Shown here: in pieces, positions 1 through 8,123 of the stretch
Position numbering within the stretch: position 1 is the stretch's first letter
Layout: every line of letters starts with the position of its first letter
Assembly (NCBI RefSeq): GCF_004342485.1
Contig: NZ_SMBU01000003.1
Location: 124,001-188,000, forward strand
Direction: 5' to 3'
DNA length: 64,000 bases
DNA from: Roseateles saccharophilus
Lineage (GTDB): Bacteria; Pseudomonadota; Gammaproteobacteria; Burkholderiales; Burkholderiaceae_C
The notes under the pieces: model-generated
Seen by the model: only the letters and a program-made list of their open reading frames with translations
What the model was told of the DNA's origin: nothing
Database searches by the model: none
Made by a program: the position numbers and the translations under genes

Positions 1-280
1 GCATTGCACGCAGCAGGAAGACGCGGCACGCAAGGTGGAGCGCCGCATGCGCAAGTCCGAGGCCGCGCTCTTCCTGGCGCCGCTCATCGGCCGGACCTTC
101 GACGCCGTCGTGACCGGCCATGGCGACGCCGGCTCGTGGGTTCGCATCTTCTCGCCCCCCGCCGAAGGCATGCTGGTGGGGCGCCTGCCCGCCTTGCGGG
201 TGGGCCAGCGACTCAGGGTCAAGCTCAGTTCGACGGATGTCGAGCGGGGCTTCATCGATTTCAACGTCGCCTACGGCTGA
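1..280 (+). CDS. RNB-domain ribonuclease, C-terminal end (partial)
   Basis: Only the last 92 codons lie in the window; the reading frame is open to the left edge. The visible part starts in the end of an RNB catalytic domain, with the family-typical stretch CTQQEDAARKVERRM, and continues into a small beta-barrel (S1-like) tail with GRTFDAVVTG and VGQRLRVKL. Proteins of this type are 3'-5' exoribonucleases of the RNase II/R superfamily acting on RNA in the cytoplasm. Whether this is RNase R, RNase II or a shorter RNB paralogue cannot be decided from the tail. It converges with the diguanylate cyclase gene, leaving 33 bases between the two stops. Confidence 0.8.
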   Translation, partial: HCTQQEDAARKVERRMRKSEAALFLAPLIGRTFDAVVTGHGDAGSWVRIFSPPAEGMLVGRLPALRVGQRLRVKLSSTDVERGFIDFNVAYG

Positions 281-313
281 GAAGCGCGGCCGGCGGCGGC
301 GCGGGCCGGGCCC

Positions 314-3300
314 TCACCACTCGCAGACCCGGTTGCGCCCGGAACGCTTGGCCCGGTACATGGCCTCGTCGGCGTGGGCCGTCAGCACGTCCGCCGCCTT
401 GCCGTCGCCGGGGAAGAAGGCCACGCCGATGCTTGCCGAGACGCAAGCCTGTTTGCCGCCCAGGTCGACCGGCTTGCCCAGCTCCGCGCCCATCCTGGCC
501 AGGATAGGCCGGCACCCTTCCTTCGCACGCAGCGGCGACAGCACGACGACGAATTCGTCGCCGCCCAGGCGGGCCACCGTGTCGCTGCCGCGCACACAGA
601 GCAGCAGGCGCCGCGCCACCTCCTTCAGCAGCAGGTCGCCGGCCTCGTGGCCCATCGCGTCGTTGATCGCCTTGAAGCCGTCCAGGTCGATGAAACAGAC
701 GGCCAGCATCGTCTGCAGGCGTTCACTCATCGCGATCAGCTGGCGCAGGCGGTCGCCCAGCAGAAGCCGGTTGGGCAGGTCCGTCAGCGGGTCGTGGAAG
801 GCGATGCGCTCGACATGGGCCTGCTGCTGCTTGAGCGGCGTGATGTCCTGCACCAGCCAGACGGACTCGCCCCCGTCCAGCTGCGCGCCGCTCATGTCCA
901 CCCAGATCAGCGACCCGTCCTTGCGCACGAGCTGGATCTGGGTGCGGAAGGTGCGGCCGGCCAGGATCGCCGGATAGGCCTCACGCCCGAACTGCTGGAA
1001 GGACTCGTCGTCGGCATAGAGCTGCCGCGTCGGCGCACCCAGCAGTTCATCGGGGGAATAGCCCAGCATGCGCTCGAAGGCGTCGTTCTTCCAGATGAAG
1101 ACGCGATCCCTGGTCCGCGTGATGCCGATCACCCCCGTGTTCAGCATGGCCTCCTGCTCGCGGCTGAGACGCTGCAGCTGAGCCTGGATGCGATGCTTCT
1201 CGGTGATGTCGAACATCACGGAGCGGCTCATCACCAGCGCGCCCGAGGCGTCGCGGACCGATGTCGCGGACAGGCTCACCCGGCGGATCGTGCCGTTGCG
1301 GGAGACCAGGTCGTACTCCACGCCCTCGATGGCGCCCGTTCTCAGGAACTCGGGGAAGGCCGTCTGGTATTTCAGCTTGCTCTCATCGGTCAGGAAGTCG
1401 ACGGTGCCGAGCCTGCCGATGACCTCGTCGCGCGTGCATCCCAGCCAGGACAGCTCCACCGCGTTGATGTGGACGAACTTGCCCTCGGCATTCAACGAGT
1501 GGTAGCCGCAGGGCGCGTTGTCGTAGAGGTCCAGCACCTGAGCATTGATGGCCTCCAGTTGGAGCTTCAGTTCCTTGCGCTGGGTCACGTCGCGGCCGAC
1601 GGTCTGGAACTCCCTGACCTTGCCGTGGGCGTCGTAGAAGACGTGGTTGACGAACTCCATCCAGCGAACGCCCTGCTCCGCATGCACGACCCGGTGCTCG
1701 GTCACCACGATGGGATTCGACGGGCTCAGCAGCTTGTGCTGGGCATGGACCTGCGGCAGGTCCTCGGGCACGACGACGGACCGCCAGGTGGCCGCAGCAA
1801 AGTGCTGGGCGGAGCCCCCGACGAGGCGGCGGCAGGCTTCATTGGCGAAGACGACCTCGCCCTTGCCATCGAAGCGGCAGACGACATCGGCCTGATCCTC
1901 GAGGACGGCCTTGTAGCGTTCCTCGCTCTGGCGCAGTGCCTCCTCGGCCCGCGCCTGTGCGCTGAAGTCGCTGCCCAGGGAGTAGAAGCCGGTCACGGCG
2001 CCAGCGGCGTTGCGTTGCGGAACCAGGCCGATGAGCAGCCAGCGGCCGTTCCTGGCGCGCGACTCGAAAGCCACGGTTTCGCCGCCGAGCACCGCCTGGA
2101 TGTGCTGCTGCATTTCGGCGAAGGCCTTGCGCCCGATGACCTCCTGCAGGCTCTTGCCGATCAACGCGGCCGGTTCGGCATGGAACCAATCCTGGAACGC
2201 CTGGTTGGCGAAGCGGAAATGGCCCTGCCTGTCGTGCTCGGATATCAGCGCCGGCGCATGGTCGGCGATGTCGCGCAGGCGTTTCTCGCTGGCGGCGACG
2301 CGGGCCTCGGCTTCGCGACGCTCGGTGACATCGCGCAGCATGATCTGGGCCTGCAGCAGGCCGCGCTCGTCCATGTGGTGGGCGATCTGCGCCTCGACCT
2401 CCAAGGCAGAACCATCGGGCCGGGACAGCCGCAGGTACTGATGCAGCCGCGAGGCACCGGGAACGACGTCGTCGGACATCCAGCGGGCCAGTGCGCCGCC
2501 GTTGCCAAATGGCAGATTGGCGAGGTAGCGCCCATGGAAGTCCCGGGCGGAACACCCCAGAAGTTCTTCGGCGGCCGGGTTGAGGTCGCCCACCAGGCCG
2601 GTTGGCCCGACCACCAGGATGGCCTCGCTCGCGCGGCGGAACAGCGCCGCCTGCTGACGCCGGGTCGCCAGCAACTGCGCGGCAAGACCGCAGATCAGCA
2701 CGCTGGTGCAGGCCTGGGCCGTGATGTAGCTCCACAGCGCGAGCAGGCCGGCATGCGTGTCGTGCCCGGCGAAGGGGCCCACGCCATTGGCGGTTCCCCA
2801 GGCGGCGGTGGCCGACAGGATCAGCACGGCCGACGAGGCCGCGAGGATGCCGGCGCGCAGCGCCAGCACGGCGATCACGAACAGCGGCAGCGACAGCAGC
2901 GGGAAGAGCAGCGCCGCAGACGGCGCCGTCCACGCCGAGAAGCCGATCAGGCCGCAGACCAGCACGGTCGCCAGCAGCCCGGCGTTGAAAGCTCCGCGCA
3001 GGCCCGCAAACGATTCCCTGAAGGCCAGGGGCGTCAGCGCGATCAGGGGAATGCCGCACAGCAGGGCTCCGACCGCATCGCCGGTCCACCAGGTCATCCA
3101 CGCCGCGGGCCAGTTCGACGCCGGCAGGAGGCCGGCCACCCAGAGCCAGGCGGTCCCGTTGGTCGCCGTGGCCAGCATCCCGGCCATATCCGCGAACAGG
3201 AAGGCGCCCAGGTCGCGCCTTCGGGTCAGCGCATCGTCGAACGACCATCTGCGCAGCAATGCCGCGCCGAGCCAGGGGCCTAGCGCATTGCCGACGGCGA

Positions 3301-3604
3301 TGCCGAACGCCAGCCAGCCCGGGCCGCCGATCTGATAGTTCACGGCGAACGCGGCGGCCATGACGGCCGGCCACATCGCCGCGCCCCATCGCCAGTAGGC
3401 CGCCATCGCGATGCCGGTGGGCAGCCAGAACAGCGACACATGGGAGCCGACATAGGGGATCAGCAGGCCCAGGTAGCCAGCCAGGTAGTAGCCGGCGCCC
3501 AGGATCAGCGCCCTGAGCAGCAACTGCCGCGCGGGGCGCGAGGCAAGGGTCGCCATCGACATGGCGGTCGTCCGCACTTCAGCGGCTTCGTGGGTGTGCC
3601 TCAT
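314..3604 (-). CDS. MASE1 / five-PAS / GGDEF diguanylate cyclase
   Basis: Membrane-bound sensor that probably makes cyclic di-GMP from two GTP. The 1096 residues begin with a MASE1 membrane sensor (about residues 28-310, many hydrophobic helices). Five consecutive PAS/PAC units follow (about 325-930), each ending in a phrase like LRDVTERREAEAR or QDITPLKQQ. The C-terminal GGDEF domain has an intact GGDEF motif at about 1014-1018. The sequence RGSD nine residues before it fits the RxxD inhibitory I-site, so product feedback is expected. There is no EAL domain. The ATG at 3604 is the first start; one 14 codons downstream (MSMATLAS) is an alternative. The 257 bases upstream, before the TauE gene, show no gene. 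Confidence 0.9.
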   Translation of the reverse strand: MRHTHEAAEVRTTAMSMATLASRPARQLLLRALILGAGYYLAGYLGLLIPYVGSHVSLFWLPTGIAMAAYWRWGAAMWPAVMAAAFAVNYQIGGPGWLAFGIAVGNALGPWLGAALLRRWSFDDALTRRRDLGAFLFADMAGMLATATNGTAWLWVAGLLPASNWPAAWMTWWTGDAVGALLCGIPLIALTPLAFRESFAGLRGAFNAGLLATVLVCGLIGFSAWTAPSAALLFPLLSLPLFVIAVLALRAGILAASSAVLILSATAAWGTANGVGPFAGHDTHAGLLALWSYITAQACTSVLICGLAAQLLATRRQQAALFRRASEAILVVGPTGLVGDLNPAAEELLGCSARDFHGRYLANLPFGNGGALARWMSDDVVPGASRLHQYLRLSRPDGSALEVEAQIAHHMDERGLLQAQIMLRDVTERREAEARVAASEKRLRDIADHAPALISEHDRQGHFRFANQAFQDWFHAEPAALIGKSLQEVIGRKAFAEMQQHIQAVLGGETVAFESRARNGRWLLIGLVPQRNAAGAVTGFYSLGSDFSAQARAEEALRQSEERYKAVLEDQADVVCRFDGKGEVVFANEACRRLVGGSAQHFAAATWRSVVVPEDLPQVHAQHKLLSPSNPIVVTEHRVVHAEQGVRWMEFVNHVFYDAHGKVREFQTVGRDVTQRKELKLQLEAINAQVLDLYDNAPCGYHSLNAEGKFVHINAVELSWLGCTRDEVIGRLGTVDFLTDESKLKYQTAFPEFLRTGAIEGVEYDLVSRNGTIRRVSLSATSVRDASGALVMSRSVMFDITEKHRIQAQLQRLSREQEAMLNTGVIGITRTRDRVFIWKNDAFERMLGYSPDELLGAPTRQLYADDESFQQFGREAYPAILAGRTFRTQIQLVRKDGSLIWVDMSGAQLDGGESVWLVQDITPLKQQQAHVERIAFHDPLTDLPNRLLLGDRLRQLIAMSERLQTMLAVCFIDLDGFKAINDAMGHEAGDLLLKEVARRLLLCVRGSDTVARLGGDEFVVVLSPLRAKEGCRPILARMGAELGKPVDLGGKQACVSASIGVAFFPGDGKAADVLTAHADEAMYRAKRSGRNRVCEW

Positions 3605-3861
3605 GGGCTGGGCCGAGGGTGCTTGGGCGGCGCCGGCAAGGTCAGCGCGGCGGGATTCTGGATTTCAGCCGGGCCAGCGCACCCAAGCTGTCCGGGCGAG
3701 CGGGGCGACGGCAACGCTGATGCGAGGGCACGCCGCCATCCACATCCTGCCGGTCGATCATGGCCATGAATGGGATGGATTCGACAGCGCCGTTGCTTGC
3801 CCGCAGGATAGCCGGCATGGCTGGCATGAAACCTTTTTCCGACGAATCGGTCAGCCAGCGG

Positions 3862-4686
3862 TCAGGTGGCGGCGCCCACCGCACGCAGCAACAGCAGGAG
3901 GGCCACGGCGGCGGCGATGGCGCCGAAGGCCTGCTGCAGGCGCGGCCCGGCCAGGCGCGCGCTTAGCCGCCGGCCGGCGAGCAGGGCCAGCACGGCACCG
4001 GCCGCGAAGGGCAGCGCCACCGGCCAGGCCAGCGTGCCCTGGGTGGCCGCGCCCAGCACGCCGCCGACCGAGACCAGCGCGATGACGGCCATGGAGGTCG
4101 CGACCACACCGCGCGGCGGCACATTGCTGATGCCCGCCAGCATGGGCACGATGACGAAGCCGCCGCCCACGCCGAGCAGCCCGCTGAGCAGGCCGGACAG
4201 GCTGCCCGTGAGCGCGAGCAGCGCCGTGCAGGGCGCCCGCCACGACAGGCGCCCGGTGGCCGGGTTCATCGCGCAGACCGGTGCCCTGGCGGCCGGCCTC
4301 TTCGCCTCGCGGGCCGCCCTGCTGCCCTGCCGCAGGCCGCGCCACGCGACCCAGCCCAGCAGCGCCGCAAAGGTGGCCATCACCGGCGCATTGGGCAGGC
4401 GCTGGGCCAGGCGCACGCCGAGCGGCGCGACGAGCATGCCGGTGAGGCCGATCAGCAGGGCCGCCCGGTAGCGCACGCTGCCGTCCCGCAGGCCCAGCAG
4501 GGCGCCCAGCGCCGCCGCCAGCCCGACGGCGAGCAGGCCGATGGGCGCGGCCTGCGCCATCTGCAGGTGCAGGCCGAAGACCAGCAGCGGCACGGCCAGG
4601 ATGCCGCCGCCCGCGCCGGTCAGCGCCAGCACCAGGCCGACCGCGGCGCCCATCACGAGGCTGAGGCCGGTAGCGTCAAGAGGCAT
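3862..4686 (-). CDS. TauE/SafE family sulfite exporter-like permease
   Basis: Predicted inner-membrane permease of 274 residues with the two-repeat TauE/SafE layout. The N-terminal half has GLVLALTGAGGGILAVPLL and the C-terminal half GLLSGLLGVGGGFVIVP, the duplicated G-rich signature of the family; about eight hydrophobic segments are visible. Family members export sulfite, sulfoacetate or related organosulfonates. As the last gene of a run with persulfide dioxygenase-like and SQR-type genes, its likely cargo is sulfite made from sulfide oxidation, which is inference. The start at 4686 is chosen because the family-like sequence begins there; upstream codons run into an intergenic repeat. Confidence 0.85.
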   Translation of the reverse strand: MPLDATGLSLVMGAAVGLVLALTGAGGGILAVPLLVFGLHLQMAQAAPIGLLAVGLAAALGALLGLRDGSVRYRAALLIGLTGMLVAPLGVRLAQRLPNAPVMATFAALLGWVAWRGLRQGSRAAREAKRPAARAPVCAMNPATGRLSWRAPCTALLALTGSLSGLLSGLLGVGGGFVIVPMLAGISNVPPRGVVATSMAVIALVSVGGVLGAATQGTLAWPVALPFAAGAVLALLAGRRLSARLAGPRLQQAFGAIAAAVALLLLLRAVGAAT

Positions 4687-4739
4687 GTCGGTTATCCACG
4701 CCGCGCTCGCCCCAGCCGTGGCGCACGACCCCGGGGTAT

Positions 4740-4880
4740 TGCGGGCCGAGCGCCGGGCCGCTCCCAAGCCGGCCCGCACTGGCGATGTGCTCGCGGCTCG
4801 ATGCCGCGAGCATCGCCGTCCCCTCGGGGGACCGGCTGGGCTGGCCCGCGTTCAGCGGGGCAAGACCGGACGAGGGGCTC
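4740..4880 (-). repeat. Structured intergenic repeat, copy A
   Basis: About 140-bp element filling the gap between the BLH-SQR gene and the TauE gene. Read on the minus strand it starts four bases after the BLH-SQR stop with GAGCCCCTCGTCCGG. It then carries hairpins CCCGC-TGAAC-GCGGG, GTCCCC-CGA-GGGGAC and a long stem GGCGATG/CTCGCGGC with loop ATCGA, and ends in a stem GCGGGCCG/CGGCCCGC. Related copies lie near 6.64, 18.25 and 53.07 kb, with a fragment near 12.56 kb. No run of T follows the hairpins, so it is not a classical intrinsic terminator. Confidence 0.85.
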
Positions 4881-4884
4881 AAGG

Positions 4885-6552
4885 TCACCCCACCATCTCG
4901 GGCTGGGCCAGCCACTCGCGGCCCTTCAGCATGCCGTCCCAGTACAGCGGCGGCAGGATGCGCTCCTTCAGGTACCAGGCCAGCCGCGAGGGCCGCGTGC
5001 CGTCGATGAACCAGCGCGGGAAGCTGGGCGCCAGCTTCCCGCCGTAGCCGAACTCGGCCAGCACGATCTTGCCGCGCGCCACCGTCAGCGGGCAGGAGCC
5101 GTAGCCGTCGTAGCGAGCCTCGCCCTTGGCCGCACCGCGCGCGGCGAGCACGTTGTGGGCCACCACGGGCGCCTGCTTGCGCGCCGCGGCGGCCGTCTTG
5201 GCGTTGGCGGTGTTGGCCGCGTCGCCCAGCGCGAAGACGTTGGCATGGGCTTTGTGGCGCAGCGTGGCCGGGTCCACGTCCACCCAGCCGGCCGCATCGG
5301 CCAGCGGGCTGACGCGGATGAAGTCCGGCGCCTTTTGCGGCGGCACGACGTGGATCATGTCGAACTCGCGCACGACCTGGGTCTTGCTGCCGTCGGCATG
5401 GGTCTGGCTGAAGAAGGCCTGGCGCGCCGGGCCGTCTATGCCGGTCAGCGTCTGGCCGAAGTTCAGGTGGATGCCGTAGGCCTGGACGTATTCCATCAGC
5501 GCCGGCACATAGTCGGCCACGCCGAAGAGCACGGCGCCGGCATTGCTGAACTGGATGTCCACGCCCTCCAGAACGCCGGCGCGGCGCCACTGGTCGGCCG
5601 ACAGATACATGGCCTTCTGCGGTGCACCGGCGCATTTGATGGGCATGGGCGGCTGCGTGAACACGGCGCGGCCGCCGCGCAGGCCGCGCACCAGTTGCCA
5701 GGTGTAGGGCGCCAGGTCGTAGCGGTAGTTGGACGTGACGCCGTTGCGGCCCAGCGTGTCCACCAGGCCCTCGATGCCGTGCCAGTCCAGCTTGAGGCCG
5801 GGGCAGACGACGAGCTGCCGGTACTTGACGACCCGGCAGCCGTCGAGGATGACGGCATCGCGCTCCGGCTCGAAGGCGGCGACGGCGGCCTTGAGCCAGT
5901 GCACGCCGCGCGGCAGCACGGCGGCCATCGTGCGGGCTGTGGTGGCGGCGTCGAACACGCCGCCGCCCACCAGGGTCCAGCCGGGCTGGTAGTAGTGGAC
6001 GTCGGCGGGGTCGATGATGGCGATGTCCAGCCCCGGCTGGCGTGCCAGCAGGCTGGAGGCCACCGCGATGCCGGCCGCGCCGCCGCCGACGATGACGACC
6101 TCGTGGCTGGCGTCGGCCACCTCGACGGGCGTCCTGCCGCCATTGGCGAGGCGGCGCACCAGGCCCTTGAGGTCGTAGCCGGCGCGGGCGGCGCGCTCGA
6201 TGATCTGCGGCAGCGGCAGCGTGCCGGCCTGGGACAGGGCCCACATCGTCGTCGAACGCATGCCGGTGCGGCAGAAGGCCAGCACGGGCTTGGGGCATTC
6301 GGCCATCAGCGCGCCGAACTGGCGGCCCTGTTCGTCGCTGACCTTGCCCGACTCGGCCGGCAGGTAATGCATCGTCAGGCCCAGGCCGCGGGCGCCGGCC
6401 TCGAGCTCGGCGAACACCGGCTGGTCGTTGCCCTCGCCGTCGGGGCGGTTGCAGATCAGCGAGCGAAAGCCCGCGCGGGCGATCTCGTGCAGATCGGCCG
6501 CATGCACCTGCGCGGCCACGGCCAGCTCGGGCACCAGGGTCTTGTAGTCCAT
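4885..6552 (-). CDS. BLH/DUF442 phosphatase-like domain fused to sulfide:quinone oxidoreductase
   Basis: A 555-residue fusion. Residues 1-140 form a beta-lactamase-hydrolase-like (DUF442, tyrosine-phosphatase/rhodanese-like) domain with the loop FCRTGMRST, catalytic cysteine C94. Residues 150-555 are a flavoprotein of the SQR type with the FAD motif VVIVGGGAAGIAVASSLL (about 152-169) and ALGDAANT near 441. The cysteines C307 (IKCAGAPQKAMYL) and C487 (YGSCPLT) match the pair that forms the sulfur-bridged active site in SQR. It likely oxidises sulfide to sulfane sulfur and passes electrons to quinone at the membrane. The ATG at 6552 has GGAG eight bases upstream. It lies between the dioxygenase-like and TauE genes, flanked by repeat copies B and A. 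Confidence 0.88.
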   Translation of the reverse strand: MDYKTLVPELAVAAQVHAADLHEIARAGFRSLICNRPDGEGNDQPVFAELEAGARGLGLTMHYLPAESGKVSDEQGRQFGALMAECPKPVLAFCRTGMRSTTMWALSQAGTLPLPQIIERAARAGYDLKGLVRRLANGGRTPVEVADASHEVVIVGGGAAGIAVASSLLARQPGLDIAIIDPADVHYYQPGWTLVGGGVFDAATTARTMAAVLPRGVHWLKAAVAAFEPERDAVILDGCRVVKYRQLVVCPGLKLDWHGIEGLVDTLGRNGVTSNYRYDLAPYTWQLVRGLRGGRAVFTQPPMPIKCAGAPQKAMYLSADQWRRAGVLEGVDIQFSNAGAVLFGVADYVPALMEYVQAYGIHLNFGQTLTGIDGPARQAFFSQTHADGSKTQVVREFDMIHVVPPQKAPDFIRVSPLADAAGWVDVDPATLRHKAHANVFALGDAANTANAKTAAAARKQAPVVAHNVLAARGAAKGEARYDGYGSCPLTVARGKIVLAEFGYGGKLAPSFPRWFIDGTRPSRLAWYLKERILPPLYWDGMLKGREWLAQPEMVG

Positions 6553-6637
6553 GGGCTTGTCTCCTTGTGTTGGTGTATTGGCCAGCGAGTCATCCATCCA
6601 TGCCGCGTTCGCGGCACCGCTGCGCACGCAACCGGGG

Positions 6638-6780
6638 TAGTACGGGCCGAGCGCCGGGCCGCCCCAAGCCGGCCCACGGGGCGATGTGTTCACGGCTCAA
6701 TGCCGCGAACATCGCCGTCCCCGCGGGGGACCGGCCGGGCTTGCCCGCGTTCAGCGGGGCAAGACCGGACGAGGGGCTCA
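6638..6780 (-). repeat. Structured intergenic repeat, copy B
   Basis: Second full copy, filling most of the gap between the metallo-beta-lactamase gene and the BLH-SQR gene. On the minus strand the phrase TGAGCCCCTCGTCCGG begins just after the dioxygenase-like stop. Hairpin 1 is CTTGC-CCCGC-TGAAC-GCGGG-CAAG, hairpin 2 GTCCCC-CGC-GGGGAC, and hairpin 3 TTCGCGGC-ATTGA-GCCGTGAA inside a GGCGATG/CATCGCC clamp. Compared with copy A, one C-G pair of hairpin 3 has become T-A and another has become a G-T wobble, so pairing is kept. It is oriented with transcription, as is copy A. Confidence 0.85.
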
Positions 6781-6783
6781 CTT

Positions 6784-7680
6784 TCAAACCGCGTTGAGCG
6801 GAATCTTCAGATAGCGCACGCCGTTGTCCTCGGCCGCCGGCAGCTCGCCGCCGCGCATATTGACCTGCACCGAGGGCAGGATCAGCGTGGGCATGCCCAG
6901 CGTCGCGTCGCGCACGTTACGCATCGCGACGAAGGCGTCCTCGCTGATGCCGTCGCGCACATGCACGTTGTGCGCGCGCTCGTCGGCCACGGTGCTGACG
7001 AACTGCAACTCGCGGCCGCCGGGCTGGTAGTCGTGGCACATGTAGAGGCGCGTCTGCAGCGGCAGGCTCAGCACCTTGTTGATCGAGCGGTACAGCGTGC
7101 GCGCGTCGCCGCCGGGGAAGTCACAGCGCGCCGTGCCGTAGTCGGGCATGAAGAGGGTGTCGCCGACGAAGGCGGCCATGTCCGCATCGGCGCCCTCCCC
7201 GGCCGTGACGACATAGGTCATGCAGGCCGGCGTATGGCCCGGCGTGTGCAGCGTGCGGGCCTGCAGGCCGCCGATGGCGAAGGCCTCGTCATCCTGGAAG
7301 AGGTGGTCGAACTGGCGGCCGTCGCGGGCGAAGTCGGGGCCGGCATTGAACAGCGTGCCGAAGACCTTCTGCACCGTCGTGATGTGCTGGCCTATGCCCA
7401 ATTTCCCGCCCAGGGCCTGGCGCAGATGCGGTGCGGCCGAGAGGTGGTCGGCATGGACATGGGTTTCGAGAATCCACTGCACCCGGGCACCGAGCTCGCG
7501 CACGCGGGCGATCAACCGGTCTGCGCCGGCCGTCGTCGTGCGGCCCGACTTGGGGTCGTAGTCCAGCACGCTGTCGATGATGGCGCACTGCAGCGTGCTG
7601 CGGTCCAGCACGAGATAGCTGACGGTCCAGGTCGCCGGGTCGAAGAAGCCCTCGACCTGCAGCCGCGATTGCCGCCCCAT
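6784..7680 (-). CDS. Metallo-beta-lactamase-fold persulfide dioxygenase-like protein
   Basis: A 298-residue MBL-fold enzyme. The metal ligands are visible: H74, H76, D78 and H79 in THVHADHL, H149 in TPGHT, D174 in VGDTLF and H216 in CHDY. The phrase MPDYGTARCDFPGGDA is typical of the Blh/ETHE1-like branch that oxidises glutathione persulfide to sulfite using one Fe(II). Lying next to a BLH-SQR fusion, a DUF2892 gene and a sulfite exporter, it fits sulfane-sulfur detoxification in the cytoplasm. The ATG at 7680 follows GGGAG at a normal distance and lies 23 bases after the DUF2892 stop. Whether it binds one iron or two zincs cannot be seen here. Confidence 0.85.
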   Translation of the reverse strand: MGRQSRLQVEGFFDPATWTVSYLVLDRSTLQCAIIDSVLDYDPKSGRTTTAGADRLIARVRELGARVQWILETHVHADHLSAAPHLRQALGGKLGIGQHITTVQKVFGTLFNAGPDFARDGRQFDHLFQDDEAFAIGGLQARTLHTPGHTPACMTYVVTAGEGADADMAAFVGDTLFMPDYGTARCDFPGGDARTLYRSINKVLSLPLQTRLYMCHDYQPGGRELQFVSTVADERAHNVHVRDGISEDAFVAMRNVRDATLGMPTLILPSVQVNMRGGELPAAEDNGVRYLKIPLNAV

Positions 7681-7703
7681 GACGGTCTCCCGGGCCACGC
7701 CGT

Positions 7704-7889
7704 TCAGCGCCGGCAGGTATTGATGCCGAGCACCGAGTACAGCGGGCACAGGCCCACGGCACCGGTCAGCAGCGGCACGACACCGATCCAGCCCCACACG
7801 CCCACGGTGCCGGTGGCGGCCAGCGCCACCAGGGTCAGGCCGACGACGACGCGCAGGCCGCGATCCAGGGTTCCTTCGTTCACTTTCAT
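7704..7889 (-). CDS. DUF2892 (YgaP-type) small membrane protein
   Basis: A 61-residue protein with two hydrophobic hairpin segments and the DUF2892 ending CPLYSVLGINTC, in which two cysteines flank a short loop. The same fold forms the membrane anchor of the rhodanese YgaP, so a role near sulfane sulfur at the inner membrane is plausible, but no reaction is known. It is the first gene of the minus-strand operon that continues with the dioxygenase-like, BLH-SQR and TauE genes. Its start at 7889 is preceded by an AGGAGAGC-like ribosome site. A second DUF2892 gene occurs at 26342. Confidence 0.85.
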   Translation of the reverse strand: MKVNEGTLDRGLRVVVGLTLVALAATGTVGVWGWIGVVPLLTGAVGLCPLYSVLGINTCRR

Positions 7890-7960
7890 GGCGCTCTCCT
7901 GTTGGCACCGCAGCCCCTTGCCGGCGGCATGGCAGTTGCTGGTGCCTGCCAGCTTCCATG

Positions 7961-7976
7961 ATCAAAAGCCATGCCA
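7961..7976 (-). promoter_or_regulatory. Candidate sigma54 promoter of the persulfide operon
   Basis: On the minus strand TGGCATGGCTTTTGAT matches the sigma54 layout TGGCAYG-N4-TTGC, with GG and the second G at the right distance; the final C of the -12 element is A. It lies about 70-85 bases before the DUF2892 start and about 100 bases from the palindromes placed here as the FisR enhancer, a normal enhancer distance. FisR-type regulators activate sigma54 promoters, so one is expected in this gap. The mismatch at -12 keeps confidence moderate. Confidence 0.45.
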
Positions 7977-8076
7977 GCCCGCCCGGCCGTCGCCGGCCCG
8001 CGCCAAGTCCTTGATGTAAATGGAAATCCACAAAGACCTGGTGGGACTACGCTGCCACGAACCGCCCTTCCGTCAA

Positions 8077-8120
8077 CTGCCATCTGGCAGAAAAACTGCC
8101 AACCAACTGCCACATGACAG
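8077..8120. promoter_or_regulatory. Candidate FisR enhancer (paired palindromes)
   Basis: Two dyads of the same kind: a perfect CTGCCA-TC-TGGCAG at 8077-8090 and CTGCCA-CA-TGACAG, one mismatch, at 8107-8120. Their centres are 30 bases apart, about three helical turns, so both would face the same side of the helix. A further CTGCCA half-site lies between them (8096-8101), one at 8052 and a TGGCAG at 8125, inside the regulator's first codons. The position just upstream of fisR and about 100 bases from the facing sigma54-like promoter suits an enhancer that also lets FisR control its own gene. Confidence 0.6.
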
Positions 8121-8123
8121 AAG

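Noticed and set aside
374-3283. Long open frame antisense to the diguanylate cyclase gene
   Set aside because: High G/C at third positions of the real gene keeps the opposite frame open; the product is low-complexity with no domain. The same holds for long frames opposite the sulfide operon (4567-8019) and the RND gene (22998-26309, minus).
3605-3861. Small minus-strand open frame (3642-3884) in the gap before the TauE gene
   Set aside because: It overlaps the end of the TauE gene, has no ribosome site and shows no recognisable sequence.
4740-4880. Structured repeat as a classical intrinsic terminator
   Set aside because: None of the hairpins is followed by a T-run, and copies A, B and D lie inside apparent operons whose downstream genes lack obvious promoters.
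7937-7951. Alternative sigma54 promoter TGGCAGGCACCAGCA (minus strand)
   Set aside because: The distance between GG and GC is one base too short for sigma54.
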